Source: Planctomycetia bacterium
GTDB taxonomy: Bacteria > Planctomycetota > PLA2 > JAEUHO01
NCBI GenBank assembly: GCA_030618975.1
Contig: JAUXCH010000034.1
Location: forward strand, 1 to 15,356
DNA length: 15,356 bases
Reading direction: 5' to 3'
In this document: positions 1-6,379 of the stretch, in pieces
Numbering within the stretch: position 1 is the first letter of the stretch
Layout: each line of letters begins with the position of its first letter
Notes under the pieces: model-generated
Told to the model about the DNA's origin: nothing
Database searches by the model: none
The model's input: only the letters and a program-made list of their open reading frames with translations
Translations under genes and position numbers: made by a program

Positions 1-1
1 C

Positions 2-94
2 ACGAACAAGGCCCGCATGTGGGCCTTCCCCGGCGTGAACGAACTCATGCGTGGCGTCCGCGCCCCCGCTGGGATCGGCCGCGGCTGCCGCTAG
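2..94 (+). CDS. C-terminal tail of an unidentified upstream gene (partial)
   Basis: Reading from base 2, this frame is open from the window edge to a TAG at 92-94 and encodes about 30 residues containing ARMWAFPGVNELMRGVR. Nearly every codon ends in G or C, as in the confirmed genes, whereas the overlapping frame used by the next gene is arginine-rich and has poor third-position G+C here. I therefore read it as the end of a real gene that begins outside the window. The fragment is too short to assign a family. It probably belongs to the same transcription unit as the following deacetylase and methyltransferase genes. Confidence 0.5.
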   Translation, partial: TNKARMWAFPGVNELMRGVRAPAGIGRGCR

Positions 95-852
95 AGCCGC
101 TGAACGCCCCAGCCGCCCTCCGCCCGCTTCGCGACCGTCCGCGTCGCCTGCTTGCCGTCTTCGCCCATCCCGACGACGAGGCGTACGGTTGTTCCGGTAC
201 GCTCGCACGGGCCGCCCGCCGGGACGACACGGCGACGGTCCTCCTCTGTCTCACGCGGGGCGAGGCCTCCTCGGTGCTCGCCGCGGAGGGGCTGGACCGC
301 GAGGGGATCGCTCGTCTGCGCGAGGGGCGCCTGGAGCGCGTCGCGGAGCGCCTCGGACTCGACGGTCTCGTCGTGCCCGGCCTCCCCGACGGCCGGCACG
401 CGCGCGAGCCGCTGGCGGTCCTCGGCGACGCGGTGGGGGAGATCCTCGACGCGTTCGACCCGCAGGTGGTGATCGGCCACGACCCCCGCGGCGTGAACGG
501 CCACCCCGACCACATCGCCGCCCACTGGGCCGTGCGGCGCGCCCTGGAAGGCCGGGGGCCGCGCCGGTTCGCGATGGTCGCCTACCTCCAGGACACGGCG
601 GACGCCGTGACGCCGCGCCTGCTCTTCCCTACCGCGGAGTCGGAGATCGACGCCGTCGTGGACCTCGACGTCCGGGAGGCCCGGGCCAAGGAGGACTGCC
701 TCCGCATCCACGAGGCGTTGGTCACGATCTTCGACGACGGGCCTGAAACCCTGTTGCGCCGACCGCCCGTGGAGCGTTATGACTTCCTCGGCGAGGCGTT
801 TGCGCCGCCGGTCGTGGATGTCTTCGAGAGGTTGCCCGTCGTCACCGGCTGA
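19..852 (+). CDS. PIG-L/LmbE-family deacetylase
   Basis: Zinc-dependent deacetylase of the PIG-L (LmbE) superfamily. Family members remove acetyl groups from N-acetylglucosamine-type groups on thiol precursors, glycolipids or antibiotics; the substrate here is unknown. Counting from GTG 19, the hallmark HPDDE lies at residues 50-54 (metal ligands H50 and D53, catalytic D52) and a second HPDH motif at 162-165 supplies the third metal ligand, H165. The 277 residues are in the usual size range and no signal peptide is seen, so it is probably cytoplasmic. The start is uncertain: the first 25 codons overlap the tail of the upstream gene and look non-coding in this frame, and no ATG, GTG or TTG lies in frame between codon 1 and the HPDDE motif. 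The true start may be a CTG near 100 or 148. A methyltransferase gene follows after 19 nt and is probably co-transcribed. Confidence 0.85.
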   Translation: MGLPRRERTHAWRPRPRWDRPRLPLEPLNAPAALRPLRDRPRRLLAVFAHPDDEAYGCSGTLARAARRDDTATVLLCLTRGEASSVLAAEGLDREGIARLREGRLERVAERLGLDGLVVPGLPDGRHAREPLAVLGDAVGEILDAFDPQVVIGHDPRGVNGHPDHIAAHWAVRRALEGRGPRRFAMVAYLQDTADAVTPRLLFPTAESEIDAVVDLDVREARAKEDCLRIHEALVTIFDDGPETLLRRPPVERYDFLGEAFAPPVVDVFERLPVVTG

Positions 853-871
853 GGCCCGCGGGAGGACGACG

Positions 872-1642
872 ATGGACATCTGGCGCTACTTCGACGTCAC
901 CCACGCCCTCCACACGTACTGCAACCCCATCTCGGAGGAGGCCGTCCGGGAGCTGGAGGGGGTGCTGGACCTGCAACCCGGCATGCGCGTGCTCGACATC
1001 GCGAGCGGGCTCGGCGAGATCCTCCTCGGGTTCGCGAAGCGACACGGAGTGAGCGGGGTCGGCGTCGACGTCTCGCCCTACGCCATCCGTCGTGCCGAGG
1101 CGCGGAAGGCGGAGTGGGCGCCCGAGGCCGACGTCCGCTTCCTCGAGATGAAGGGCGAGGACTACGCGCCGGATCCCGACGCGCCCTTCGACGTCGTCCT
1201 GTGCGTCGGCGCGTCGTGGATCTGGAAGGGCCACGAGGGCACCCTGCGGGCCTTGCAGCGGTTCGTGAGGCCGGGCGGCCTGATCGTGAACGGGGAGCCC
1301 TATTGGCGGCAGGATCCCCCCGAGGCCTACCTCCGATCCGAAGGCCTGCGGCGCCACGAGTTCCCGACCCTCGGCGAGTACTACGAGACGCTCGAGCGCC
1401 TCGGTCTGTCGCTCGTGTGGATGCGGGGCGTCACGGAGCAGGAGTGGGACCGGTACGAGATGCTCCAGACGGCGTCCCTCGACCGTTTTGCGCGGGAGCA
1501 TCCCGACGATCCGGATCTCGACGAGATCCGGAAGAAGCTCCTGCCGACCAAGGAGGCGTACTTCCGCTGGGGCCGCGACGCGTTGGGCTTCGCCTTCTGG
1601 GTGCTCCGGGATCAGCGGGCCGTGAGCCGTCCGACTCCGTAG
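872..1642 (+). CDS. Class I SAM-dependent methyltransferase
   Basis: Predicted cytoplasmic S-adenosylmethionine-dependent methyltransferase of 256 residues. Motif I is VLDIASGLGE at residues 40-49. The acidic residue that usually binds the SAM ribose is in VGVDVSP (D66), FDVVLCVGA at 106-114 matches motif II, and the post-motif segment RFVRPGGLIVNGEPYW begins near residue 130. The ATG at 872 is chosen because GGAGGA (861-866) sits 5 nt upstream; longer in-frame starts would run back into the deacetylase gene. The gene begins 19 nt after the deacetylase stop, so the two are likely one operon and may act on the same small molecule or glycan, which is an inference. The acceptor substrate cannot be told from sequence. 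A perfect 10-bp inverted repeat lies inside the coding region at 1511-1531. Confidence 0.85.
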   Translation: MDIWRYFDVTHALHTYCNPISEEAVRELEGVLDLQPGMRVLDIASGLGEILLGFAKRHGVSGVGVDVSPYAIRRAEARKAEWAPEADVRFLEMKGEDYAPDPDAPFDVVLCVGASWIWKGHEGTLRALQRFVRPGGLIVNGEPYWRQDPPEAYLRSEGLRRHEFPTLGEYYETLERLGLSLVWMRGVTEQEWDRYEMLQTASLDRFAREHPDDPDLDEIRKKLLPTKEAYFRWGRDALGFAFWVLRDQRAVSRPTP

Positions 1643-1867
1643 CTCGGCATCGGTCCCCGACGACGTGCCTGCCGGCGTCACGCGCGTCCTGGCCCGCGTG
1701 CCCCCGGACGCGTCCGGAGACCCGGTGATCCGCGATCCCCAGGCGGCAGGTTCCACGCGTGCGTAGTGTCCCGCGCACTGCGAGACCTGCCTGTGAAGAA
1801 AGGGATTCCCCGTGAGGTGGTCCGGCGCGTCGTGCGAGCCCGATCGGCGAACCGGTCGGATCGGTGA
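1643..1867. other. Gene-free GC-rich spacer with a 14-bp palindrome
   Basis: No convincing gene is present. A perfect palindrome CCGGACGCGTCCGG lies at 1704-1717; with no T-run after it, it is not a clear terminator. Two short frames look mildly coding: 1644-1763, ending in TAG, with high third-position G+C, and 1793-1867, starting GTG and reading KKGIPREVVRRVVRA. Neither resembles a family I can name and neither has a good ribosome binding site. They may be decayed gene remnants. Confidence 0.4.
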
Positions 1868-2189
1868 CTCCGATGCCGGTTGCCATACACGTGAGTTCGT
1901 AAGCAGGCATTCCTGAGTGAAGTCCGCAGAACGGCGCCTACATGCGAACATCCGTATGAAGGAATCCATCCTTCGGCGCACGCAACATGCGCAAACGCAT
2001 CTATGGGGTTGACGAGCATTCTCAAGAGAACTGCCGAAAAACCCCACAATTCGGGTGTTTGGCAATTCTTGCCGGGCGCGGGGGAGGACCGATGATGACG
2101 TCAGGCCACGGCCTCGAACGACGTGGGGAACCAAGCGCCACATCGCGCACCAGCGTCCTTCGCTCAAGCACCACGAATTGGAGTCTGGT
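1868..2189 (+). promoter_or_regulatory. Lower-GC leader and presumed promoter region of the octaheme cytochrome gene
   Basis: Base composition drops to about 50-57% G+C between about 1860 and 2060, against about 68% on either side, as expected for a regulatory region or acquired segment. Visible structures are: GAAGGA/TCCTTC arms at 1958-1963 and 1969-1974; ACCC/GGGT arms at 2041-2044 and 2053-2056; a GGCAA/TTGCC inverted repeat at 2061-2073; and TGACGTCA at 2096-2103. TTGACG at 2009-2014 resembles a -35 box, but no good -10 box sits at the right distance. The promoter assignment is inferred from position and composition only. Confidence 0.3.
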
Positions 2190-3662
2190 ATGCGTGCAAC
2201 ACGTCTCACGATCGTGCTTCTCGCCCTGTTCGGGCTGGCTGCGGGCGGCGCCCTCACGGGATGCGGCAGCAGCGGCGAGGGCAACTGCTTCGACTGCGTC
2301 GACTGTCCCGACGTGGAACCCTTCTCCCACGAGAAGCACTTCACCGACCATCCCTACGAGGGAAAGAACCTCAACACGATCTGCATGGCTTGCCACAGTG
2401 ACGAGGCGGCCGACATCTTGAAGACCGGCCACTGGAACTGGGAGGGCGTCGCCACGAACCTCGAGGGCCTGGAGACCGAGGTCCACGGCAAGACCGACCT
2501 GCTCAACAACTTCTGCATCGCGATTCCGTCCAACGAGGGCCGCTGCACGCAGTGCCACATCGGTGTCGGCTGGGCGGACAACACCTTCGACCACACGGAT
2601 CCGAACAACGTCGACTGCCTGATCTGCCACGACACGACGGGGCTCTACTCCAAGGAACCCAAGACCGCCGGCGCTCCGCCCCCCGACCTCGACTGGAACG
2701 AGATCGGCAAGAACGTCGGGACGCCCGGTCGCGCCAACTGCGGCAAGTGCCACTACGGCGCGGGCGGCGGCGACAACGTGAAGCACGGCGACCTGGCCGT
2801 GAACCTGAACGACACGACGCGCGAGTACGACGTCCACATGGCCACCGACGGCGGAAACTTCGCCTGCCAGACCTGCCATCAGGCCGACGCCGACCACGGG
2901 ATCGGCGGCATGCCGCTGCACTCCTCCACCGAGGGCAACATGATGTCCTGCGGGGACTGCCACACGGGCGCCATGGCCCCCGCCCACCCGGCCGGCATCG
3001 TGTCCATCATCAACATGCACCCGACGCTCTCCTGCCAGGTCTGCCACATCCCCGCCATCGCGCGTTTCCGGACGACGAAGGTCGAGTGGTACTGGTCGGA
3101 GGCCGGCGACGGCGCGCGGGTCCCCGTGGACGTCGGCGACGGCCGCTTCGACTACAGCAAGCTGAAGGGCGAGTTCGTCTGGGCGAAGAACGTCCGGCCT
3201 ACGCTCCGCCGTCACAACGGCAAGTGGAACCGGATGGTCCTGAACGTGAACGACACGTACACGACCACCCCCGTCGTCCTCGGCGAGCCCGCTGTGTCCA
3301 AGGACAAGGCTGCGGCCGCCGGTGCCATGATCTACCCGTTCAAGAAGATGATCGCCGACCAGGTCGCCGACGTCGTGAACAAGCGCATCATGGTGCCGCA
3401 CCTCTTTGGCAAGCTGGGTGGTCCGAACCCGTACTGGGGGGGCTTCGACTGGGACCTCGCCCTCATCGACGGCGCGGCCTACACCGGCCAGCCGTACGCG
3501 AGCGGCGACCTCGGCTTCGTTGAGACGGTCGCGTACCTGACCGTCAACCACGAGGTCGCGCCCAAGGAGCAGGCGCTCGGCAACGGAAGCTGCGGGGACT
3601 GCCACAGTTCCGGTCAGTTCGACTGGACGGAGCTCGGCTACGCATCCGACCCCAAGCCCTAA
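2190..3662 (+). CDS. Octaheme c-type cytochrome lipoprotein, tetrathionate reductase (OTR) family
   Basis: Periplasmic or surface-exposed multiheme cytochrome of 490 residues. Eight CXXCH haem-binding motifs occur at residues 65, 119, 143, 184, 226, 254, 282 and 468, the number expected for the OTR family. The conserved surroundings also fit: SHWTW-like HWNW at 81, GGGDNVKHGDL near 192, DVHM at 214 and a CHIP after haem 7. The characterised Shewanella OTR reduces tetrathionate, nitrite and hydroxylamine in vitro and has an unusual lysine-ligated active-site haem; K155 or K158 after haem 3 could be the equivalent, which I cannot confirm. The ATG at 2190 has GGAG 6 nt upstream and begins a signal peptide ending in the lipobox LTGC, so C25 should be lipidated. 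Three further cysteines (C33, C36, C39, spaced CX2CX2C) lie just after the anchor and are not part of haem motifs. No partner quinol dehydrogenase is adjacent. Confidence 0.93.
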   Translation: MRATRLTIVLLALFGLAAGGALTGCGSSGEGNCFDCVDCPDVEPFSHEKHFTDHPYEGKNLNTICMACHSDEAADILKTGHWNWEGVATNLEGLETEVHGKTDLLNNFCIAIPSNEGRCTQCHIGVGWADNTFDHTDPNNVDCLICHDTTGLYSKEPKTAGAPPPDLDWNEIGKNVGTPGRANCGKCHYGAGGGDNVKHGDLAVNLNDTTREYDVHMATDGGNFACQTCHQADADHGIGGMPLHSSTEGNMMSCGDCHTGAMAPAHPAGIVSIINMHPTLSCQVCHIPAIARFRTTKVEWYWSEAGDGARVPVDVGDGRFDYSKLKGEFVWAKNVRPTLRRHNGKWNRMVLNVNDTYTTTPVVLGEPAVSKDKAAAAGAMIYPFKKMIADQVADVVNKRIMVPHLFGKLGGPNPYWGGFDWDLALIDGAAYTGQPYASGDLGFVETVAYLTVNHEVAPKEQALGNGSCGDCHSSGQFDWTELGYASDPKP

Positions 3663-3707
3663 GCAGTCGCGCACCGCAGACCGCGGCGCCTTGCGCCCCG
3701 GTTCACG

Positions 3708-3740
3708 AGAGGCGCCCGCGGCATCGCCGCGGGCGCCTCT
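3708..3740. terminator. Perfect 15-bp-stem hairpin, probable bidirectional terminator
   Basis: The arms AGAGGCGCCCGCGGC (3708-3722) and GCCGCGGGCGCCTCT (3726-3740) are exact complements around the 3-nt loop ATC. The hairpin lies 45 nt after the cytochrome stop and 18 nt after the gdhA stop on the other strand, the expected place for a terminator shared by convergent genes. The T-tract is weak (TCTTC), as is common in high-GC genomes. Confidence 0.75.
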
Positions 3741-3758
3741 TCTCGTCGTCCGGGCCCG

Positions 3759-5006
3759 TCAGCTCAGGTCGATCTCCTCGCGGACGGAGCGGCGGGAGAG
3801 ACCCGCGCGTCCGACCCGCTGGATGGCCAGCACGAAGGCGGCCGTGCGCAGATCGACCTCCTTCTCCTTCGCCACGTCGCGGACGGCGCCGTAGGCGCGG
3901 CGCATCGTCTTCTCGAGCTCCTTGACCACGCGATCGAGCTCCCAGCGGAACTGCTGGATGTTTTGCGCCCACTCGAAGTAGCTGACCGTCACGCCGCCCG
4001 CGTTCGCCAGGATGTCGGGGACGACGGTCACCCCCTTCTCCGCGAGGATCACGTCGGCCTCCGGCGTCGTCGGAGCGTTCGCGCCCTCGACGACGATGCC
4101 GGCCTGGACGTCTCCGGCGTTCTCCGCCGTGATCGCGTCCTCCAGGGCGGCCGGGATCAGGACGTCGGCCTTCCACGTGATGACGTCCCCGCCGTCGAAC
4201 GGCTCGCCGCCCGGGAAGCCCTTCACCGTGCGGTGTTCGCGGCCGTACGCGAACAGCGCCGGCACGTCGAGGCCGTCCTCCTTCGCGACGGCGCCCAGGT
4301 GGTCCGCGACCGCGACCAGCTTGCCGCCCCGCTCCGCGATGAGCCTCGCGGCGTGGCTCCCCACGTTGCCGAAGCCCTGCATCGCGACCGTCGTGCCTTC
4401 CATGCCGCGCCCCTGATCCTGCAGGGCTTCGTCGAGGGCGTACATGACGCCGCGCCCTGTGGCCTCCTCGCGCCCGACGGACCCGAAGAGGTGCAGGGGC
4501 TTGCCCGTGACCACGGCCGGCGAGAAGCCGTAGTACTTCGAGTACTCGTCCATGATCCACGCCATGATGTCGGCGTTGGTGTTCACGTCGGGGGCGGGGA
4601 TGTCGAGGTTCGGCCCGATGACCTCCCGGATCTGTTCGATGAAGGCGCGCGTCACGCGCTCCACCTCGAAGCGGCTCATCGTCGACGGGTCGCAGTCGAT
4701 GCCGCCCTTGGCGCCGCCGTACGGGACGTCGACGATTGCCGTCTTCCACGTCATCAGGTTCGCCAGCGCGCTGGCGTGATCCTCGTCCATGGTGGGGTGG
4801 TAGCGCAGTCCGCCCTTGCACGGGCCGCGCGCGTTGTTGTGCTGGACACGGAATCCCGTGTGGTGGAGGAGGCTCCCGTCGTCGGCCTCCGCGACGATCT
4901 CGACCTTCACGACGCGACGCGGCGTCAGCAGGATGCTGCGGATCTTGTCCGACAGGCCGAGCACGTCGGCCGCATGGTGAAAGTAGCGGTGGCTGGCTTC
5001 GAGCAT
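3759..5006 (-). CDS. gdhA: Glutamate dehydrogenase (Glu/Leu/Phe/Val dehydrogenase family)
   Basis: Catalyses the reversible NAD(P)-dependent conversion of 2-oxoglutarate plus ammonium to glutamate, in the cytoplasm, probably as a hexamer. The 415 residues match the usual length of the family. The substrate-binding and catalytic lysines are visible as K64 in GPCKGGLR, K88 in TWKTA and K100 in PYGGAKGG, with the catalytic aspartate D140 in APDVNTNAD. The dinucleotide-binding fold starts at GFGNVG (211-216). Cofactor preference cannot be settled; an aspartate after the second strand (VAVADHLG) gives only a weak hint. The start is chosen at 5006 because AGGAGG lies 5 nt upstream; an open frame continues upstream but would run under the divergent Uma2 gene. 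It converges on the octaheme cytochrome gene. Confidence 0.95.
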   Translation of the reverse strand: MLEASHRYFHHAADVLGLSDKIRSILLTPRRVVKVEIVAEADDGSLLHHTGFRVQHNNARGPCKGGLRYHPTMDEDHASALANLMTWKTAIVDVPYGGAKGGIDCDPSTMSRFEVERVTRAFIEQIREVIGPNLDIPAPDVNTNADIMAWIMDEYSKYYGFSPAVVTGKPLHLFGSVGREEATGRGVMYALDEALQDQGRGMEGTTVAMQGFGNVGSHAARLIAERGGKLVAVADHLGAVAKEDGLDVPALFAYGREHRTVKGFPGGEPFDGGDVITWKADVLIPAALEDAITAENAGDVQAGIVVEGANAPTTPEADVILAEKGVTVVPDILANAGGVTVSYFEWAQNIQQFRWELDRVVKELEKTMRRAYGAVRDVAKEKEVDLRTAAFVLAIQRVGRAGLSRRSVREEIDLS

Positions 5007-5235
5007 CGGGGCCTCCTTGTCCCTGGGGGGGGGCCGGTACTTTAGGCTGGAGTCGAACCGCCGACCAGGGGGGAGGACGCTCGCAAGCTCCTCCTCGTGA
5101 CGCAGCGGACGGCGTAGGCCAACCGCGCCGCCGACGCCCGAGAACCGTGGAAATCGCGGAAAGCCGTGACCACCCGCGCCTCTCGCGCGGAGATAGGGGA
5201 GGAACCCCTCCCTGGAGATCGCTAGGATACGACCC
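5007..5235. promoter_or_regulatory. Divergent intergenic region between gdhA and the Uma2 gene
   Basis: This 229-bp stretch should hold the promoters of both flanking genes, which point away from each other. I could not find a convincing -35/-10 pair on either strand. A small inverted repeat AGGGG (5195-5199) / CCCCT (5205-5209) lies 26 nt before the Uma2 start. AGGAGG for gdhA is at 5012-5017 on the minus strand. Confidence 0.4.
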
Positions 5236-5790
5236 ATGGTTCGAACCCGCATCACCGCGGAGGACGTTCTGCGCTCCGGAAGCCGGTGGCGAGACTGTGA
5301 GCTGTGGGACGGACTGCCGATGGTCCGCGAGCCCTCGGGTGGGTGGGCGGAGACGACTGGCGTGCGCATCGTGGCCCGTCTCGAGGCCTATGTCCGAGCA
5401 CGCGACCTCGGCTGGGTCTTCATGAGCAGCCAGGGGTTCCTGGTCGCGAGAGATCCCGACCGCCTGCTCGCAGCCGACGGGTCCTACGTCTCCAAGGACC
5501 GGCTCCCGACCGTTCCCCGGCGCGGCTTCGTGCCCCTCGCTCCCGACTTCGCCCTCGAGGTCCGGTCCCCGGAGGACACGTGGGAGGCGACGCTCGAGAA
5601 GTGCGGGATCTGGATCGCCCACGGCTCGCAGGTCGTCTGGGCCGTGGATCCGGAGCCCGGGAAGATCGCCGTGTTCCGGCCCGGGAGGGTGCCCGAGATC
5701 CACGTCTCGCCGGGGCCGCTGGATCTGGCCCCGGTACTCCCCGGCTTCACCGCCGAGCACGGCGACGTCTTCGCAGGGCTGGGTGGCTGA
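5236..5790 (+). CDS. Uma2-family (DUF820) putative restriction-endonuclease-fold protein
   Basis: A 184-residue protein of the Uma2/DUF820 family, which adopts the PD-(D/E)XK nuclease fold. Its members are numerous in cyanobacteria, planctomycetes and some delta-type bacteria, and their biological role is largely unknown. The usual order is present: ELWDG near residue 22, a catalytic aspartate at D81 in AADGSYVS (family form APDVAFVS), E108 in FALEVRSPED, K122 in LEKCGIW and VVWAVDPE near 133. Key acidic and lysine residues are therefore retained, although the proline before D81 is alanine. The ATG at 5236 has AGGA (5224-5227) 8 nt upstream. No partner gene adjoins it; it diverges from gdhA and converges on the acetyltransferase pair. 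Confidence 0.85.
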   Translation: MVRTRITAEDVLRSGSRWRDCELWDGLPMVREPSGGWAETTGVRIVARLEAYVRARDLGWVFMSSQGFLVARDPDRLLAADGSYVSKDRLPTVPRRGFVPLAPDFALEVRSPEDTWEATLEKCGIWIAHGSQVVWAVDPEPGKIAVFRPGRVPEIHVSPGPLDLAPVLPGFTAEHGDVFAGLGG

Positions 5791-5854
5791 CGTACCGGGA
5801 TCCCGAGGTACGGGGAGGCTCGGGCACTGAGATGCTCAGGCACCGGGATGCCTG
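5791..5854. terminator. Nested inverted repeats between convergent genes, possible bidirectional terminator
   Basis: Three inverted repeats crowd this 64-bp stretch: CGTACC/GGTACG (5791-5796 and 5807-5812), enclosing the palindrome GGGATCCC; CTGAG/CTCAG (5827-5831 and 5835-5839); and CAGGCA/TGCCTG (5837-5842 and 5849-5854). The last two overlap, so their stems are mutually exclusive, and they also overlap the end of the acetyltransferase gene. The position between two converging genes favours termination; there is no T-tract. Confidence 0.4.
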
Positions 5855-6378
5855 GACTCAGAGACTTCCCGGTCGACCCGCTTGACGAAGTAGACGCCGC
5901 TCACCTGGAAGCCCCCCGCTGCGTCGTGGACGGATGGGTGCATCGCGAAGCCCATCGAGAGCTTCATGGCGTAGTTTTCCGGCCTGTCCAGCGACGACCA
6001 CGACCGCATCTGCAGGCACCCGCGTTCCCGCGTCCACGCCACGGCCGCCTCCTGCAAGGCGCGTCCGATGCCCCGGCGCCGATGCGGCGCCTCGACGAAG
6101 AAGGTCATGACGAACGTCTCGCGGACGGGCACGCCCTCCGCGTCCAGGAGCGGCTTGTCCACGCCCCCGGACCACTCCGTGGCGGGCATGGAGATCCCCT
6201 GCTCCTTCAGGGCGAGGTTGCCGACCACCTGCCCGTCCTCCGCGGCGCCGAGGAACCAGAACGGCTCCGTCGGTTGGTCGTCGTCGCCGAGCACCCACCG
6301 CGCCTGATTCGTGTGCCTGAGGTGGGCCGCGTACTCCGCCCAGAGGGCGTGATCGGGATCGGTGCGCAGGATCTCCAT
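5836..6378 (-). CDS. GNAT-family N-acetyltransferase (downstream gene of the pair)
   Basis: Predicted cytoplasmic acetyl-CoA-dependent N-acetyltransferase of 180 residues. The acetyl-CoA pyrophosphate-binding motif A is MTFFVEAPHRRRGIGRAL (residues 91-108) with the canonical R-X-X-G-X-G (R100, G103, G105). Motif B is represented by ENYAMKLSMGF near 134-144, where the family usually has an asparagine followed by a glycine-phenylalanine pair. The acceptor is unknown. The ATG at 6378 begins 1 nt after the TGA of the upstream acetyltransferase, and GGAGG (6385-6389, minus strand) is 6 nt before it, so the two genes are probably translationally coupled. An upstream in-frame start at 6450 exists but would overlap the neighbour and adds only low-complexity residues. 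Confidence 0.85.
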   Translation of the reverse strand: MEILRTDPDHALWAEYAAHLRHTNQARWVLGDDDQPTEPFWFLGAAEDGQVVGNLALKEQGISMPATEWSGGVDKPLLDAEGVPVRETFVMTFFVEAPHRRRGIGRALQEAAVAWTRERGCLQMRSWSSLDRPENYAMKLSMGFAMHPSVHDAAGGFQVSGVYFVKRVDREVSESRHPGA

Positions 6379-6379
6379 C

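Noticed and set aside
2059..2073. TTGGCAATTCTTGCC looks like a sigma-54 promoter (GG and GC elements)
   Set aside because: The distance between the GG and GC elements is 8 nt rather than 10, so it does not fit the -24/-12 geometry. The symmetry is better explained as a simple dyad.
2092..2421. A frame starting at ATG 2092, preceded by a strong GGGGGAGGA, runs into the octaheme cytochrome gene
   Set aside because: Its spacing from the ribosome binding site is only 3 nt, it overlaps the cytochrome by over 200 nt in another frame, and its translation is low-complexity, so it is taken as non-coding.
5047..5062. GGTTCGACTCC on the minus strand resembles the T-loop of a tRNA gene
   Set aside because: The flanking 5-nt segments do not pair to give a T stem, and no anticodon arm, D arm or acceptor stem can be built upstream.
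3703..5760. A 685-codon minus-strand frame overlapping gdhA and the Uma2 gene
   Set aside because: It runs out of frame through gdhA, whose own frame has every catalytic motif; the translation is low-complexity.
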